Source: G963668655 sp963668655 | GTDB taxonomy: Bacteria; Myxococcota_A; SURF-8 | Length of the DNA stretch: 64,000 bases | NCBI GenBank assembly: GCA_963668655.2 | Contig: CAXXPQ010000004.1 | Coordinates: 124,001 to 188,000, forward strand | Direction: 5' to 3' | In this document: positions 26,010 to 36,194 of the stretch, one piece after another | Layout: the number at the start of each line of letters is the position of its first letter | Position numbering within the stretch: position 1 is the stretch's first letter | Notes under the pieces: model-generated | What the model was told of the DNA's origin: nothing | The model's input: only the letters and a program-made list of their open reading frames with translations | Databases searched by the model: none | Program-made: the position numbers and the translations under genes

Positions 26010-26240
26010 CTATTCGATAATCTCCAGGACGGAACGCTTGCGCAGTTTTGTCGAAGCGGCGCTGAGAATGGTTCGCATGGCGCGTGCGGTGCGTCCCTGC
26101 TTTCCGATCACCTTGCCGAGATCCTCTTTGGAAACTTTCAGTTCGATGACGGAAGTCTGCTCTCCCACCACCTCCGAAACAACGACGGAATCGGGATCGT
26201 CTACAAGGGCCTTGGCAATGTGCTCGATCAAATCTCTCAT
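26010..26240 (-). CDS. khpA: KH-domain RNA-binding protein KhpA
   Basis: 76 aa single KH-domain protein, the exact usual size. The RNA-gripping loop is seen in KVIGKQGRTARAMRTIL. Start ATG 26240 (MRDLIEHIAKALV) is 9 bases after GGAGG; ATG 26246 would be too close. It usually works with KhpB/Jag in RNA binding and cell-wall control; that partner is not in the window. Lies between rpsP and rimM. Confidence 0.94.
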   Translation of the reverse strand: MRDLIEHIAKALVDDPDSVVVSEVVGEQTSVIELKVSKEDLGKVIGKQGRTARAMRTILSAASTKLRKRSVLEIIE

Positions 26241-26345
26241 GATCATTTTCCTCCACGCCAACCAGAGACGGTTCAACACCACTATCCGAAAGCAACTTCT
26301 CGAATCATTCCCCGCACTTATACTTTATAATGTAACCGGTCTTCT

Positions 26346-26588
26346 TCAGCCGGCGTTCGTTTCCTTCAAAAGACTCTTCACCGTATCCGTCGGAGTGGCG
26401 CCCCGTTCCAGCCAATGCTGGATGCGATCCATTTTCAGCACGGTTTTGTTGTCTTCCAGTTTCGGATCGTACGTTCCGACGTTCTCAAGGAAGCGCCCGT
26501 CACGGGCGTAACGGCTGTCCGCGACCACGATACGGTAAAAGGCGTTTTTCTTGGCGCCCTTGCGCGTCAAGCGAATCTTCACTGCCAT
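26346..26588 (-). CDS. rpsP: 30S ribosomal protein S16
   Basis: 80 aa ribosomal protein with the conserved start MAVKIRLTRKGAKKNAFYRI and VADSRYARDGRFLENVGTYD. ATG 26588 is preceded by a GAGGAGG-type site. Second gene of the ffh operon. Confidence 0.97.
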   Translation of the reverse strand: MAVKIRLTRKGAKKNAFYRIVVADSRYARDGRFLENVGTYDPKLEDNKTVLKMDRIQHWLERGATPTDTVKSLLKETNAG

Positions 26589-26659
26589 TTCGAATTCCTC
26601 CTCATTACATATATGAATGTACAGGATTCTTTTAGATTATGCAACACTTTTCCTTCCGG

Positions 26660-26687
26660 CCGGGTGTTTTATCCGAAAAGCACCCGG
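26660..26687 (-). other. Intercistronic hairpin between ffh and rpsP
   Basis: CCGGGTGTTTT and AAAAGCACCCGG pair over 11 bp with one bulged base and a 5-base loop. There is no T-run on the minus strand, so I read it as a processing or attenuating hairpin rather than a full terminator. Confidence 0.45.
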
Positions 26688-26703
26688 AATCCGGCGCAAA
26701 CGA

Positions 26704-28062
26704 TCACTTCAGTTCGCTTCCAAGCTGTCCAAGCTGGCGCATCAGACCTTTCGGTCCCATCTTGTTCAGCTTTTTCATCATTTTCTTCATTTCCATGAAC
26801 TGCTTGATAAGGCGGTTCACTTCCTGCACGCTGGTTCCGGAACCGCTGGCGATCCGGCGACGGCGAGAACCGTTCAATATCGCGTGGTTGCGCCGTTCTT
26901 TCGGCGTCATGGACTGAATGATGGCTTCGATATGTTTCAGTTCCTTCTCGGCCATCGCGCCTTCCTTGCCTTCTTCCAGCGCACGGGCGACCTTTTTCAT
27001 GCCGGGCAGCATGCCCACGATGCTGGAAAAAGATCCCATCTTTTTCATCATCTGCATCTGGGAAAGGAAATCCTCCAGGGTGAAGCTGGCCTTGCGCAGC
27101 TTCTTCTGCATGGCCTCCGCTTCTTCCTTGTTCACCACCTCCTGGGCCTTTTCGATCAGCGACATCACGTCGCCCATGCCCAGAATCCGGGAGGCGATAC
27201 GGTCGGGGTGGAAGATTTCCAGGCCGTCCAGTTTCTCGCCGATACCGACGAATTTCAAGGGCTTGCCCGTCACCGCCTTGATCGACAAGGCCGCGCCGCC
27301 CCGGGCGTCGCCGTCCATCTTGGTCAGCACGACGCCGGAGATGTCCAAAAGTTCGTCGAAGCGCTCGGCGACGTTCACGGCTTCCTGTCCGGTCATGGCG
27401 TCGGCCACGAACAGGATTTCCTGGGGGGAGACGGCCCGGCGCATCTGTACCAGTTCGTCCATCAGTTCTTCGTCGATCTGGAGACGGCCGGCGGTATCGA
27501 TGAGCACCACGTCGTGTCCCCGGTTTTCCGCCATGATCCGGGCCTTGGCGGCGATGGCCACGGGATGATCCTCGGTGGTGGACGGGTAGACGTCCACGCC
27601 CACCTGGCCGGCCAGGGTGTTCAACTGATCGATGGCGGCCGGACGATAGACATCGGCGGGGACCAGCAGCGGGTGACGCCCCTGTTTCTTCAGCCAGAGC
27701 GCCAACTTACCGATGGTGGTGGTTTTTCCGCTACCCTGAAGCCCCACCATCATCACCAGCAGGGGAGGCTTCTGGTTCAGATCCAGGCCGACCGTTTCGC
27801 CGCCCAGAAGCCCGACAAGGTGTTCGTGAACGATTTTGATGAACTGCTGCCCGGGAGAAAGGGACTTCATCACCGCCTCGCCCAGGGCGTCTTCCTTCAC
27901 CTCTTTCACGAACTGCTTGACGACCTTGAAGTTGACGTCGGCCTCCAGGAAGCTCATGCGGACTTCCTTGATGGCCTCCTCGATGTTCTTTTCCGTCAGC
28001 TTTCCCTGCCCACGGAGCGCTTTGAATGTAGCGTTCAGTTTGTCGGAAAGATTGTCGAACAT
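26704..28062 (-). CDS. ffh: Signal recognition particle protein Ffh
   Basis: 452 aa GTPase that binds 4.5S RNA and signal sequences and brings ribosomes to the inner membrane. NG-domain motifs: GLQGSGKTTTIGKLA, DVYRPAAIDQL, DTAGRL, TKMDGDARGG; the methionine-rich M domain follows (QMQMMKKMG, then GSGTSVQEVNRLIKQF). It leads the operon ffh-rpsP-khpA-rimM-trmD-rplS-rnhB-mnmG. No 4.5S RNA gene was found here. Confidence 0.98.
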   Translation of the reverse strand: MFDNLSDKLNATFKALRGQGKLTEKNIEEAIKEVRMSFLEADVNFKVVKQFVKEVKEDALGEAVMKSLSPGQQFIKIVHEHLVGLLGGETVGLDLNQKPPLLVMMVGLQGSGKTTTIGKLALWLKKQGRHPLLVPADVYRPAAIDQLNTLAGQVGVDVYPSTTEDHPVAIAAKARIMAENRGHDVVLIDTAGRLQIDEELMDELVQMRRAVSPQEILFVADAMTGQEAVNVAERFDELLDISGVVLTKMDGDARGGAALSIKAVTGKPLKFVGIGEKLDGLEIFHPDRIASRILGMGDVMSLIEKAQEVVNKEEAEAMQKKLRKASFTLEDFLSQMQMMKKMGSFSSIVGMLPGMKKVARALEEGKEGAMAEKELKHIEAIIQSMTPKERRNHAILNGSRRRRIASGSGTSVQEVNRLIKQFMEMKKMMKKLNKMGPKGLMRQLGQLGSELK

Positions 28063-28130
28063 GAGATCTCGTCATCCTCCATGCAAAATACGGCCCCGGC
28101 CATGCTCTTCTCCCCCGGGGCGGACGTTCG

Positions 28131-28159
28131 TTTGTAGTGGAAACGTCCTGCGAAGTCAA
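28131..28159 (-). promoter_or_regulatory. Promoter of the ffh-mnmG operon
   Basis: Minus strand TTGACT, a 17-base spacer and TACAAA, about 70 bases before the ffh start. Confidence 0.55.
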
Positions 28160-28358
28160 GAACTTTTCCGCATTTTGAAAGGGCTTTTATGGGAATTTAC
28201 GTGCATGGCGCCATGTTTTCCGAAACGGGTCGAATCCCGGCGATATCACCGCAATGACCTCCATCCTCAGAAAATGCGGAAAGGGGCTTGCGCGCCTCCC
28301 ATGGCGCTTGCATGATTTCCTTGAACTGCCGGAAAGACATCCATTTCAACAATGATTG

Positions 28359-28386
28359 TTGACAAAGGAACATGAAAAAATATCTA
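28359..28386 (+). promoter_or_regulatory. Candidate promoter of TMTC-like gene
   Basis: Perfect TTGACA, a 16-base spacer and TATCTA. It implies a leader of about 230 bases before the ATG at 28623. Confidence 0.4.
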
Positions 28387-28622
28387 ATGACCTCCTGTGT
28401 TATGGACACCGTTTTCCGAAGAGGCGGGCATGCGATTCCGGATGGCGTTCGCCCCGTCTCCGACGATTTCGGCTCTCGGAAACCGTTACCCGCAGCGGTG
28501 AACATTCCATCGCCAATCAATGAACCGGAGGAAAAACCGCCGTATGAACCGCAACTCCCGGGCGACATTCTTTTTCGATAGTTGAACCGACTGCGCCGGC
28601 GCAATTTGCATAGGGAAATGGA

Positions 28623-30377
28623 ATGCATTCCGAAATTGAAAGCGGATCAAGAACCGCAAGGTGGATTCTGATTGCTTCCTGTCTGGTCTGCATTCTGGCG
28701 ATGGCTCCCATCCTGGACAGCGAATGGCACTTCGATGATATCAATTACATTAGTGGAAACACCGCCATCCAGGGCGACGACCTCCTTCTCGTCTTTACGA
28801 GAGACTTCTGGGGAAACCCCCGGGATTCGAAAAACCCGAAAATCTGGTCCTATCGTCCCGTCGCGACTTTCGTGAGCCGTCTGCTCTGGAAATCCTTTCA
28901 GACGCCTCTGGCGCTGCGCGCCTTCAATGTTGTCCTTCACATTTTTACCGCGCTTCTGCTTTTTCGTCTGATACGAAACATACTCCGACCGGTCGCGGCC
29001 GCGCTGGCCTCTTCCTATTTCATGCTGCATCCAACCAACGGCGAAGTCCTGTATTTCGCCGTCGGCATCGCCGAAGTTCTGGCCCTTTTCTTCGCCGCCC
29101 TCTGTTTTTATTTTTACTGGAAGCGAAAGCCGGTCGCCGCCATGATTTTCTTCGGCCTGGCGTTGTTTTCGAAGGAAAGCGCCGTGTTGCTCGTCCTTCC
29201 GATCGCGATTCACGCCATCCATACCCGGCGCTGGAACTCCGTAAACGCGGTTGTCCGGGGGATTGTTCCATTTATAACCATCACCCTTGCGAACTATCTC
29301 TTGCATTTCGTAATCACGGGATTGTGGAAGCAACCCAGCGATGCGCTGACGAATCCGCTGCTTTTAGCCGATGCAATCCCCGGTATTCTCCACAAGATGG
29401 CATTTCCCGGCTGGTACTTGTGGCGTCTGCTGTGGCCCATGCACTATCCCGCGGATTTCTCGGCCGGCTCCTTCCTTGTCCTGCCAATAACCAGCCCGCG
29501 GCTCTGGCTGGGCATCGCCACGACGGCGGTTCCGATCGTCTTCGCCCTGCGGTTTCGGCGAAGCGATCCGTTACGACCAGCAATGATCGGAATCGGGCTG
29601 TATTTCGCCCTGGGGATGATCGCCTTTCAATGGCTGGGGGCGGGGTCGTTCGTCATGGCCGACCGTCTGGCGTATTCCCCGAACGTCGGAGTGGCCATCG
29701 CTTTGGGCTCCTTGATCGAGTACTCCGGAAGTCGAAGCGTTTTTACGGCTTTCCAACGCAAGCTCGTTTTCGTCTGTTGCTCCGTATCACTGTTCGGCGT
29801 ATTGTCCTATGGACTGTTTTCAACGATTCCCTCGTTCGCGGGTCCAATCCAGCTGGCCCAGGCATTCCTCCGAAACAGTCCGGGCGGGGCCAGAGCCCAT
29901 TACCTCCTTGGAAAGGCATGCAGTTCCAAAGGCGACTTTCCGTGTGCTCTTGAGGCCTTCTCCAAAGCCTGTGAGCTTTATCCTTATTGCGAGAGATATT
30001 GTCTGGGAAAGGCGAAATCCTTGTCGGAACTCGGACGCCAGGATGAAGCCCAAGCTCTTTTCGAGACGTTGTATCGGACCTATCCGGGAAAAGAGGACGT
30101 CGGGTATTCCTATGCCACGTACCTTTGGCGAACGGGCAATCTGAGAAAAGCTGAAATCATTTACAGAAAAACGGCGGACCTGTTCCCCGAGTCGTTTTCC
30201 GTGCGTTTCGAGTTTGCCCGCATTCTACACACCAACGGCAAACCGGAAGCATCCCTCCAGGCGATGAAAAAAGCCTGCATGCTTTCGACGGCGAATGAAT
30301 ATCGCTGCAACCAGGAACTCGATCTGATCCGCTCCATGATAGAAGAAAAGCAACACCCCTCTCTTCCGCCCGAGTGA
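28623..30377 (+). CDS. TMTC-like membrane O-glycosyltransferase with TPR tail
   Basis: 584 aa integral membrane protein. The N-terminal ~400 residues hold about 10 TM helices with the layout of TMTC/PMT-type lipid-linked-sugar transferases: HFDDINYI in the first luminal/periplasmic loop (acidic pair expected at the active site), SYRP, HPTNGEVLYFAVGIAE, and FSKESAVLLV. The last ~150 residues are TPR-like helical repeats (ARAHYLLGKACSSKGDFPCA...). Related bacterial proteins are thought to mannosylate or otherwise glycosylate exported proteins; that role and the sugar are inferred. Start set by AGGGA 6 bases upstream. It stands alone, convergent with the inositol-phosphate synthase gene. Confidence 0.78.
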   Translation: MHSEIESGSRTARWILIASCLVCILAMAPILDSEWHFDDINYISGNTAIQGDDLLLVFTRDFWGNPRDSKNPKIWSYRPVATFVSRLLWKSFQTPLALRAFNVVLHIFTALLLFRLIRNILRPVAAALASSYFMLHPTNGEVLYFAVGIAEVLALFFAALCFYFYWKRKPVAAMIFFGLALFSKESAVLLVLPIAIHAIHTRRWNSVNAVVRGIVPFITITLANYLLHFVITGLWKQPSDALTNPLLLADAIPGILHKMAFPGWYLWRLLWPMHYPADFSAGSFLVLPITSPRLWLGIATTAVPIVFALRFRRSDPLRPAMIGIGLYFALGMIAFQWLGAGSFVMADRLAYSPNVGVAIALGSLIEYSGSRSVFTAFQRKLVFVCCSVSLFGVLSYGLFSTIPSFAGPIQLAQAFLRNSPGGARAHYLLGKACSSKGDFPCALEAFSKACELYPYCERYCLGKAKSLSELGRQDEAQALFETLYRTYPGKEDVGYSYATYLWRTGNLRKAEIIYRKTADLFPESFSVRFEFARILHTNGKPEASLQAMKKACMLSTANEYRCNQELDLIRSMIEEKQHPSLPPE

Positions 30378-30446
30378 AGAAAAAGGACAACGAGAGACGA
30401 TGGCTCCGCGGATTTCAGCGAAAAGTCAACGGATAGACGGATACTT

Positions 30447-30473
30447 AAAAAGCCCCCGCCCGAAGGCGGAGGC
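30447..30473 (-). terminator. Intrinsic terminator of ino1
   Basis: On the minus strand AGCCTCCGCC, a TTCG tetraloop, GGCGGGGGCT (one T-G pair) and a T-run, about 30 bases after the stop of the inositol-phosphate synthase gene. On the plus strand it may also stop the TMTC-like transcript, with a poorer T-run. Confidence 0.85.
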
Positions 30474-30505
30474 TCCATCTTTCCGAAAACGCCTCGTTCA
30501 GGCGA

Positions 30506-31834
<1,329 letters not shown>

Positions 31835-31923
31835 GCTTCACCTCTTGGAAAATGTGGCTAAGGTATGGAAACCGTTACGGGTATGGAGAACGTTGTACCG
31901 GCGCCATGCACCGGCAGATTCGT

Positions 31924-31952
31924 ACGCTACTGCCAGGATCCGGAATTGTCAA
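31924..31952 (-). promoter_or_regulatory. Candidate promoter of ino1
   Basis: Minus strand perfect TTGACA, a 17-base spacer and TAGCGT (weak -10), about 90 bases before the ATG at 31834. Confidence 0.4.
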
Positions 31953-32095
31953 CACTTCCTCCCTCGTTTTTTTTCTTTTGCGAACGATCGCACCGGCCCG
32001 AATCGTGGAAGAATCCGCGATTGGGACAGGATCGTCTCCCGTTCGTTTCTTCCCGGATTCCGCTCCCGGTTTTCCCTTCCGGGCGACCGAAATCT

Positions 32096-32124
32096 TTGAC
32101 AGTCGGGCGGGACTCTGCTAAATG
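32096..32124 (+). promoter_or_regulatory. Candidate promoter of M50 protease gene
   Basis: Perfect TTGACA, a 17-base spacer and a poor -10 (TAAATG), about 30 bases before the ATG at 32152. Confidence 0.35.
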
Positions 32125-32151
32125 ATGATCCCCGGACGTTTTGGAGGTTTC

Positions 32152-32802
32152 ATGAACGAACGACAGATTCTGACCGGCGTATTGATGCTCATCCCCATGG
32201 TTCTTTCGCTCACCGTGCACGAATTCTGCCACGCGGCGGCGGCCAAGGCTCTGAAAGACGACACGGCCGAGCGCATGGGGCGACTGACCTTGAACCCGAT
32301 CCCGCATATCGATCCCATCGGAACGATTGCTCTGCCGCTGATGGCTTCGATCCTGGGAGGGGCGTTTTTCGGCTGGGCCAAGCCGGTTCCGGTGAATCCC
32401 ATGAATTTCACGCGGAAAATCTCCATGAAAATGGGCATGCTGTGGGTGGCCGCCGCCGGACCGGCTTCCAACATGGTTCTGGCCCTGATCTCGTCCGTGC
32501 TGATCTACGTTCTGGCTCACTGGGTGGGCGTTTACAACGATACGCTGCATCAATTCTTCCAGATTTTCATTCACTTGAACGTCCTGCTGGCGTTCTTCAA
32601 CCTGTTGCCGGTGCCGCCCCTGGACGGCGGACGGATTTTGACGGGCCTGCTTCCCGATCGTTTCGGTCCCATGCTGGAAGGGCTGGAGCGTTACGGGTTC
32701 CTGATTCTGATCGTTCTGCTTTTCAGCGGAGCGCTTTCCGTCCTCTTCATTCCCGTACGCTATATCGCGGCGTTTCTGCTATACTGGCCGTTGGAATTGT
32801 AA
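32152..32802 (+). CDS. Site-2 protease family (M50) membrane metalloprotease
   Basis: 216 aa polytopic zinc protease of the small Rhizobiales-type/FtsH-independent S2P group without PDZ domains. Zinc ligands HEFCH (H23, E24, H27) are in the first helix and the third ligand in NLLPVPPLDGGRIL. It cuts membrane-embedded substrates such as anti-sigma factors or signal-peptide remnants; no anti-sigma gene is nearby, so the substrate is open. ATG 32152 has TTGGAGG 5 bases upstream; the open frame begins 30 bases earlier without a site. Confidence 0.92.
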   Translation: MNERQILTGVLMLIPMVLSLTVHEFCHAAAAKALKDDTAERMGRLTLNPIPHIDPIGTIALPLMASILGGAFFGWAKPVPVNPMNFTRKISMKMGMLWVAAAGPASNMVLALISSVLIYVLAHWVGVYNDTLHQFFQIFIHLNVLLAFFNLLPVPPLDGGRILTGLLPDRFGPMLEGLERYGFLILIVLLFSGALSVLFIPVRYIAAFLLYWPLEL

Positions 32803-32825
32803 ACGAGACGGAAAGGCGGATTCCC

Positions 32826-33551
32826 ATGGCACGGTATGCGTTTCTGGCATTGGCGCTCGTTCTTTTCCTTCCGTGCGGCTGCTCGTCCCGCGATGAAGAA
32901 AAGAGGGAGAACACCCCGCCCGCGCCGTCTTCGGAAGACGTGGAGAAGAGGAAAGTGGAAGCCAATGAAGGCATTCCCGATCCCTCCTGGCGCTATCTCT
33001 TCTACACGGAGCATTCGAAGCGATACCATTTCCGTCATCCCAAGGAATTCTCCGTCTCCAAGGAAACCGAGGATACGCTGGAGTTCCGGCGCCCGCTTCC
33101 GGATGGAACGACGCTGAACGTCGGTTTCTTCCGGCAAAGCCGCCTGAAAGAGGAAGCCCTGCCGCCGAGGCAGGTTCTGGAAGAGGTGCTGGCTCCGTAT
33201 CGAGAGAAACCGAAATACAATCTGCTCTCTCTTCAACGCCGGGATTGGCCGGACGAAGGCAAAGAGTCCCTCATCTTCATCGCCAACATACAGTGGGAAG
33301 AGGATGGGACGGACTGGCGCGGCAAACTCTTTCTCTGCCGGAAAAACTGGGACTATTACGCCTTCTTCCACGCCAATCCGCTGGAATCGTTCATGAAGAC
33401 GAATCCGATTTTTTCGAGCATGCTGAAAACCATCCGCACCGGAGCCCCCGGCAAGGAAGATCTGGAGGAAGCCCGGAAGCCCGTTCAATCCCTCAATCCC
33501 CATACGGTGAAACGTGACCTCGATCCGCAATCCCCTGCAAAGCATCCGTGA
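32826..33551 (+). CDS. Lipoprotein, unknown function
   Basis: 241 aa. A short signal ends at PCGC with Cys19 as the likely lipidated residue. A Pro/Glu-rich linker follows, then a domain of about 150 residues (YHFRHPKEFSVSKETEDTLE) resembling the PsbP/DUF-type beta fold of small lipoproteins that start 'FRHPKEF...'. No catalytic motif. It begins 23 bases after the M50 protease and overlaps the Dus gene by 38 bases, so the three may form an operon. Confidence 0.72.
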   Translation: MARYAFLALALVLFLPCGCSSRDEEKRENTPPAPSSEDVEKRKVEANEGIPDPSWRYLFYTEHSKRYHFRHPKEFSVSKETEDTLEFRRPLPDGTTLNVGFFRQSRLKEEALPPRQVLEEVLAPYREKPKYNLLSLQRRDWPDEGKESLIFIANIQWEEDGTDWRGKLFLCRKNWDYYAFFHANPLESFMKTNPIFSSMLKTIRTGAPGKEDLEEARKPVQSLNPHTVKRDLDPQSPAKHP

Positions 33552-34509
33552 TCCCCTTGCGGTCGGAGGGCTGACGCTCCGCAATCGCCTGTTTCTGGCT
33601 CCGGTGGACGGCGTGTTCAAGCGTTCCTTCCGCCGCATCGCTGCGGACATGGGCGTGGGCCTGACCTGCTCGGAAATGATCGCGGCCCGGGGATTCGAAT
33701 ACAGCGCCAAGATTCAGGATCAGGCGCGCCCCGCCGACGAGGAGCGTCCGTTTTGCGTGCAGTTGAGCGAACACGATCCCGAGATCCTGGCCCGGGCCGC
33801 CAGGCGTATCGAAGACCGAAAGGGCGCGGACATCGTGGATCTGAACATGGGCTGTCCCTCGCGCACGGTGGTCAACAGCGGCAACGGATCGGCGCTTCTG
33901 AAGTCCCCCGAACGGGTCCGGGACATCGTGCGCGCCGTGCGCAAGGCCATCCGGCTCCCGCTTTCGGTAAAGATCCGTATCGGCTGGGACGACCCTTCCC
34001 GCAACGCCCTGGAAATCTCGAAAATCATCGAAGAGGAAGGCGCGGACCTGATTACCGTACACGGACGCACCCGCGCCCAGATGTTCGGCGGCGCGGCGGA
34101 CTGGAACGCCATCGGGGAAGTGAAGACGAAGCGCTCCATTCCCGTGATCGGAAACGGCGACGTATTCAGCGCCGAGACGGCCCGAGAGCTTTTGGCAAGA
34201 ACCGGCTGCGACGGCGTGATGATCGCGCGGGGAGCGTTCGGGAATCCCTGGCTCATCCGGCGCATCCTGCGGGACGACGACGCCTTTACGCCCTCCCACG
34301 AAGAACGCCGGGACACGATTCTGGCGCACCTGCGGGCCGAATGCGAACAACTTGGAGAAGACGGCGGCGTGAAATTCTTTCGCAAACACCTGGCCTGGTA
34401 TGTAAAAGGGCTGCCCGGCGCGGCGGCGTTCCGGCGGGAGGCCATGATTATCCCGGAGAGAAACGCCCTGGAAGAGCGCATCCATCTCTTTTTCGAGGCC
34501 ACGCGATAG
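33514..34509 (+). CDS. dus: tRNA-dihydrouridine synthase
   Basis: 331 aa FMN enzyme that reduces uridine in the tRNA D-loop. FMN/TIM-barrel motifs LAPVDGVFKRSFRR, catalytic cysteine in NMGCPSRTVV (C114), VKIRIGWD, HGRTRAQMFGGAADW and NGDVFSAETA. GTG start at 33514 lies inside the upstream lipoprotein gene. Subfamily (DusA/B/C) cannot be decided with confidence; DusB-like overall. Confidence 0.94.
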   Translation: MTSIRNPLQSIRDPLAVGGLTLRNRLFLAPVDGVFKRSFRRIAADMGVGLTCSEMIAARGFEYSAKIQDQARPADEERPFCVQLSEHDPEILARAARRIEDRKGADIVDLNMGCPSRTVVNSGNGSALLKSPERVRDIVRAVRKAIRLPLSVKIRIGWDDPSRNALEISKIIEEEGADLITVHGRTRAQMFGGAADWNAIGEVKTKRSIPVIGNGDVFSAETARELLARTGCDGVMIARGAFGNPWLIRRILRDDDAFTPSHEERRDTILAHLRAECEQLGEDGGVKFFRKHLAWYVKGLPGAAAFRREAMIIPERNALEERIHLFFEATR

Positions 34510-34520
34510 ATTCGAGCCGC

Positions 34521-35543
34521 CTACCCTTTCCACATCATGGGCAGAAAGCCTTTGAAATCGAAGTGCTCCGGACGCGTGTCCCGGGAGGTGCAGAACTCGG
34601 CGTGCGCCCGCTTTTCGGAGGTCCATTCCTCCACCGGTTTCCAGCCGAACAGCCCGCGCCTGAACACCCGGATTTTAAGATCGCACAGGCAACTGTTGTG
34701 GCAACGGTAGTCCTCGTTGTGAGGCGAAATGTACGGCAGGGTCTGGAAGAACTCCGGACAAGCGCGAAATTCCGCCTCCACGCGATGGCGCAGATTGCAG
34801 GAGGCGAAGCGCCAGACGTGGTTGTCGTAATCGGCGCGGGAGCGCAGGAGATCGGCGGGAGAAAGCACTCCGTAGCGCCCGCTCGGCGTTTGCAGTTGCA
34901 GCATCGCGACGGGCTGGGTCAGGCGGCCGGCCCGGTACAGTTTCACGGCCAGCGCCTCGAACCAGACGCCCTCTCCTTCCCGGAAATCGTTGCAATGCCC
35001 CCACAGCCACTCGGGCGCGTAATGGACGCCCCAGTGATGGGACTGCCCGGCGGGGTCCGCCTGAAACTCCACCCGCTCGCCGTCCACCGTCAGCGTGCCG
35101 TTCAGGCGGATGTCCACGTGATCCACACAGACATCGGCCTTTGGAACGCCGCTTTTGCGGACGAGATCCGGAACCAGCCACACGTCGAAATCGTTGGGTT
35201 TCCAGGAAAGATCCCATTCGATCTCGTGCCCGTCCTGCTCGAAGCGCGCGCGATAGCGGGTTTCCGAAAGCGAGGACGAGCCGATCTCCACCCGGAAAGG
35301 ATCGGAGTTCAGGGCGACTTCGTCGTCCGGATAGTAGCGGTGGACGTGGAAGGTGCGCTCCGGCGCGTTCGGATCGAAACGCGCGAACCACAATCCGCCG
35401 GTGTTGTCCGGCCGGGACGGATCCGTTTTGAGAAACGTGCTCCGCAGCCAGTACGAGCAGCCGCTCGGATGGTGGTTCACGGTGACGTACCAGACTTCGT
35501 AAAAGGCTTTCTTGTCTTCCCGCCAATAGACCTGGTTGCCCAT
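34521..35543 (-). CDS. Lipocalin-like protein (AttH/CrtC-like), tentative
   Basis: 340 aa protein with no signal peptide that I can see. ATG 35543 has AGAGGAAAG upstream; the reading frame is open for another 64 codons whose composition is unlike a protein. Sequence is rich in Trp, Tyr, His and Arg with beta-strand alternation and phrases such as YEVWYVTVNHHPSGCSYWLR and GQSHHWGVHYAPEWLWGH. This recalls the double-lipocalin fold of AttH/CrtC-like and Svf1-like proteins, which bind or hydrate hydrophobic molecules. The C-terminal part has a cluster of cysteines (YRCHNSCLCDLK). I am not sure of the family. A 12-base palindrome lies upstream. Confidence 0.6.
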   Translation of the reverse strand: MGNQVYWREDKKAFYEVWYVTVNHHPSGCSYWLRSTFLKTDPSRPDNTGGLWFARFDPNAPERTFHVHRYYPDDEVALNSDPFRVEIGSSSLSETRYRARFEQDGHEIEWDLSWKPNDFDVWLVPDLVRKSGVPKADVCVDHVDIRLNGTLTVDGERVEFQADPAGQSHHWGVHYAPEWLWGHCNDFREGEGVWFEALAVKLYRAGRLTQPVAMLQLQTPSGRYGVLSPADLLRSRADYDNHVWRFASCNLRHRVEAEFRACPEFFQTLPYISPHNEDYRCHNSCLCDLKIRVFRRGLFGWKPVEEWTSEKRAHAEFCTSRDTRPEHFDFKGFLPMMWKG

Positions 35544-36194
35544 GATTCTTTCCTCTACGGATGATTCGACGTTTCCATCAGGGTACTCCAAGCCCACCCA
35601 TTCGGCAAGCGCTTGCAAAAAGAAACGCTCGGACAAAGCGGAGTTCGGAAAAACGCTCCAGGCTTCCAGGTCTTCGAATTCGCATAAAACCCCGACCGGG
35701 GCATAGGAACTATAACGAAGGACATAGGATCGCAATCATACGCTCGAAAAACCCCTCCTATCTAAATGATATCACTCGATAATTCATCCTGCTATTTTCG
35801 CGAACGTCCGGCGGACGACGAGGCCGGAAACGGCCGAATTTCGCGTGCGGCCCGGGTGAACGCAAAAATGCGAGAAATTCGAATGATGTCAACAAGATAC
35901 ACGTGAAAACCGCGTCACCCGGACGGAACACCGAAACGGCACGAAACGGCGCCGGACGATAGGACGCTTCGGAAACCCCGAAGGAAGCGCATTTTCCGAT
36001 CTCGCGCCCCGATCGGACGGCCTTTCTTCCGGCTCGTTTCCCTCGTACTTCATGGATCCCGATCCGGAAAAAATTTCACGAATCCGGCGAAAACGCCCCG
36101 CCCGCGCGGCAGGCCGACGGCTTGGACTTTTCCTGGAGGAAATCGACGAGAGGCGTGCTATGATTCCGCTCCCGTTGACGGACGAGAGACCGAA
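35544..36194. other. 650-base intergenic region with palindrome and small hairpins
   Basis: No gene is supported. It contains a perfect palindrome GCAAGCGCTTGC (35605-35616), a GGCCG-GAAA-CGGCC hairpin (35822-35835), CGCA-AAAA-TGCG (35861-35872) and CTTCGG/CCGAAG (35967-35983). The stretch 35690-35790 is relatively AT-rich and is the likeliest promoter zone, but no clear -35/-10 pair was found. Confidence 0.4.
35605..35616. promoter_or_regulatory. Perfect palindrome, LacI-family-type operator candidate
   Basis: GCAAGCGCTTGC, a 12-base perfect palindrome with a central CG, as in many LacI/GalR-family operators. It is about 62 bases upstream of the lipocalin-like start. No LacI-family gene is in the window. 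Confidence 0.35.

Larger units (their letters stand above)
28063..28622. other. 560-base divergent intergenic region
   Basis: Holds the ffh promoter (minus) and a candidate promoter at 28359-28386 (plus). The central part (28160-28350) shows no tRNA, riboswitch or conserved hairpin that I can support. A 69-codon frame at 28372-28581 is open but overlaps the promoter and is not convincing as a gene. AGGGA at about 28613 is the ribosome-binding site of the next gene. Confidence 0.4.

Noticed and set aside
28200..28260. tRNA-like T-arm (GGGTCGAATCCC)
   Set aside because: No anticodon arm, D-arm, acceptor stem or CCA can be fitted around it.
28372..28581. 69-codon frame beginning MKKYLMTSC
   Set aside because: Its start lies inside a candidate promoter, upstream of the predicted transcript, and the sequence has no domain or signal that supports a gene.
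35544..35735. 64-codon upstream extension of the lipocalin-like protein
   Set aside because: No ribosome-binding site at its start and it spans the palindrome and promoter-like sequence; the ATG at 35543 has AGAGGAAAG.
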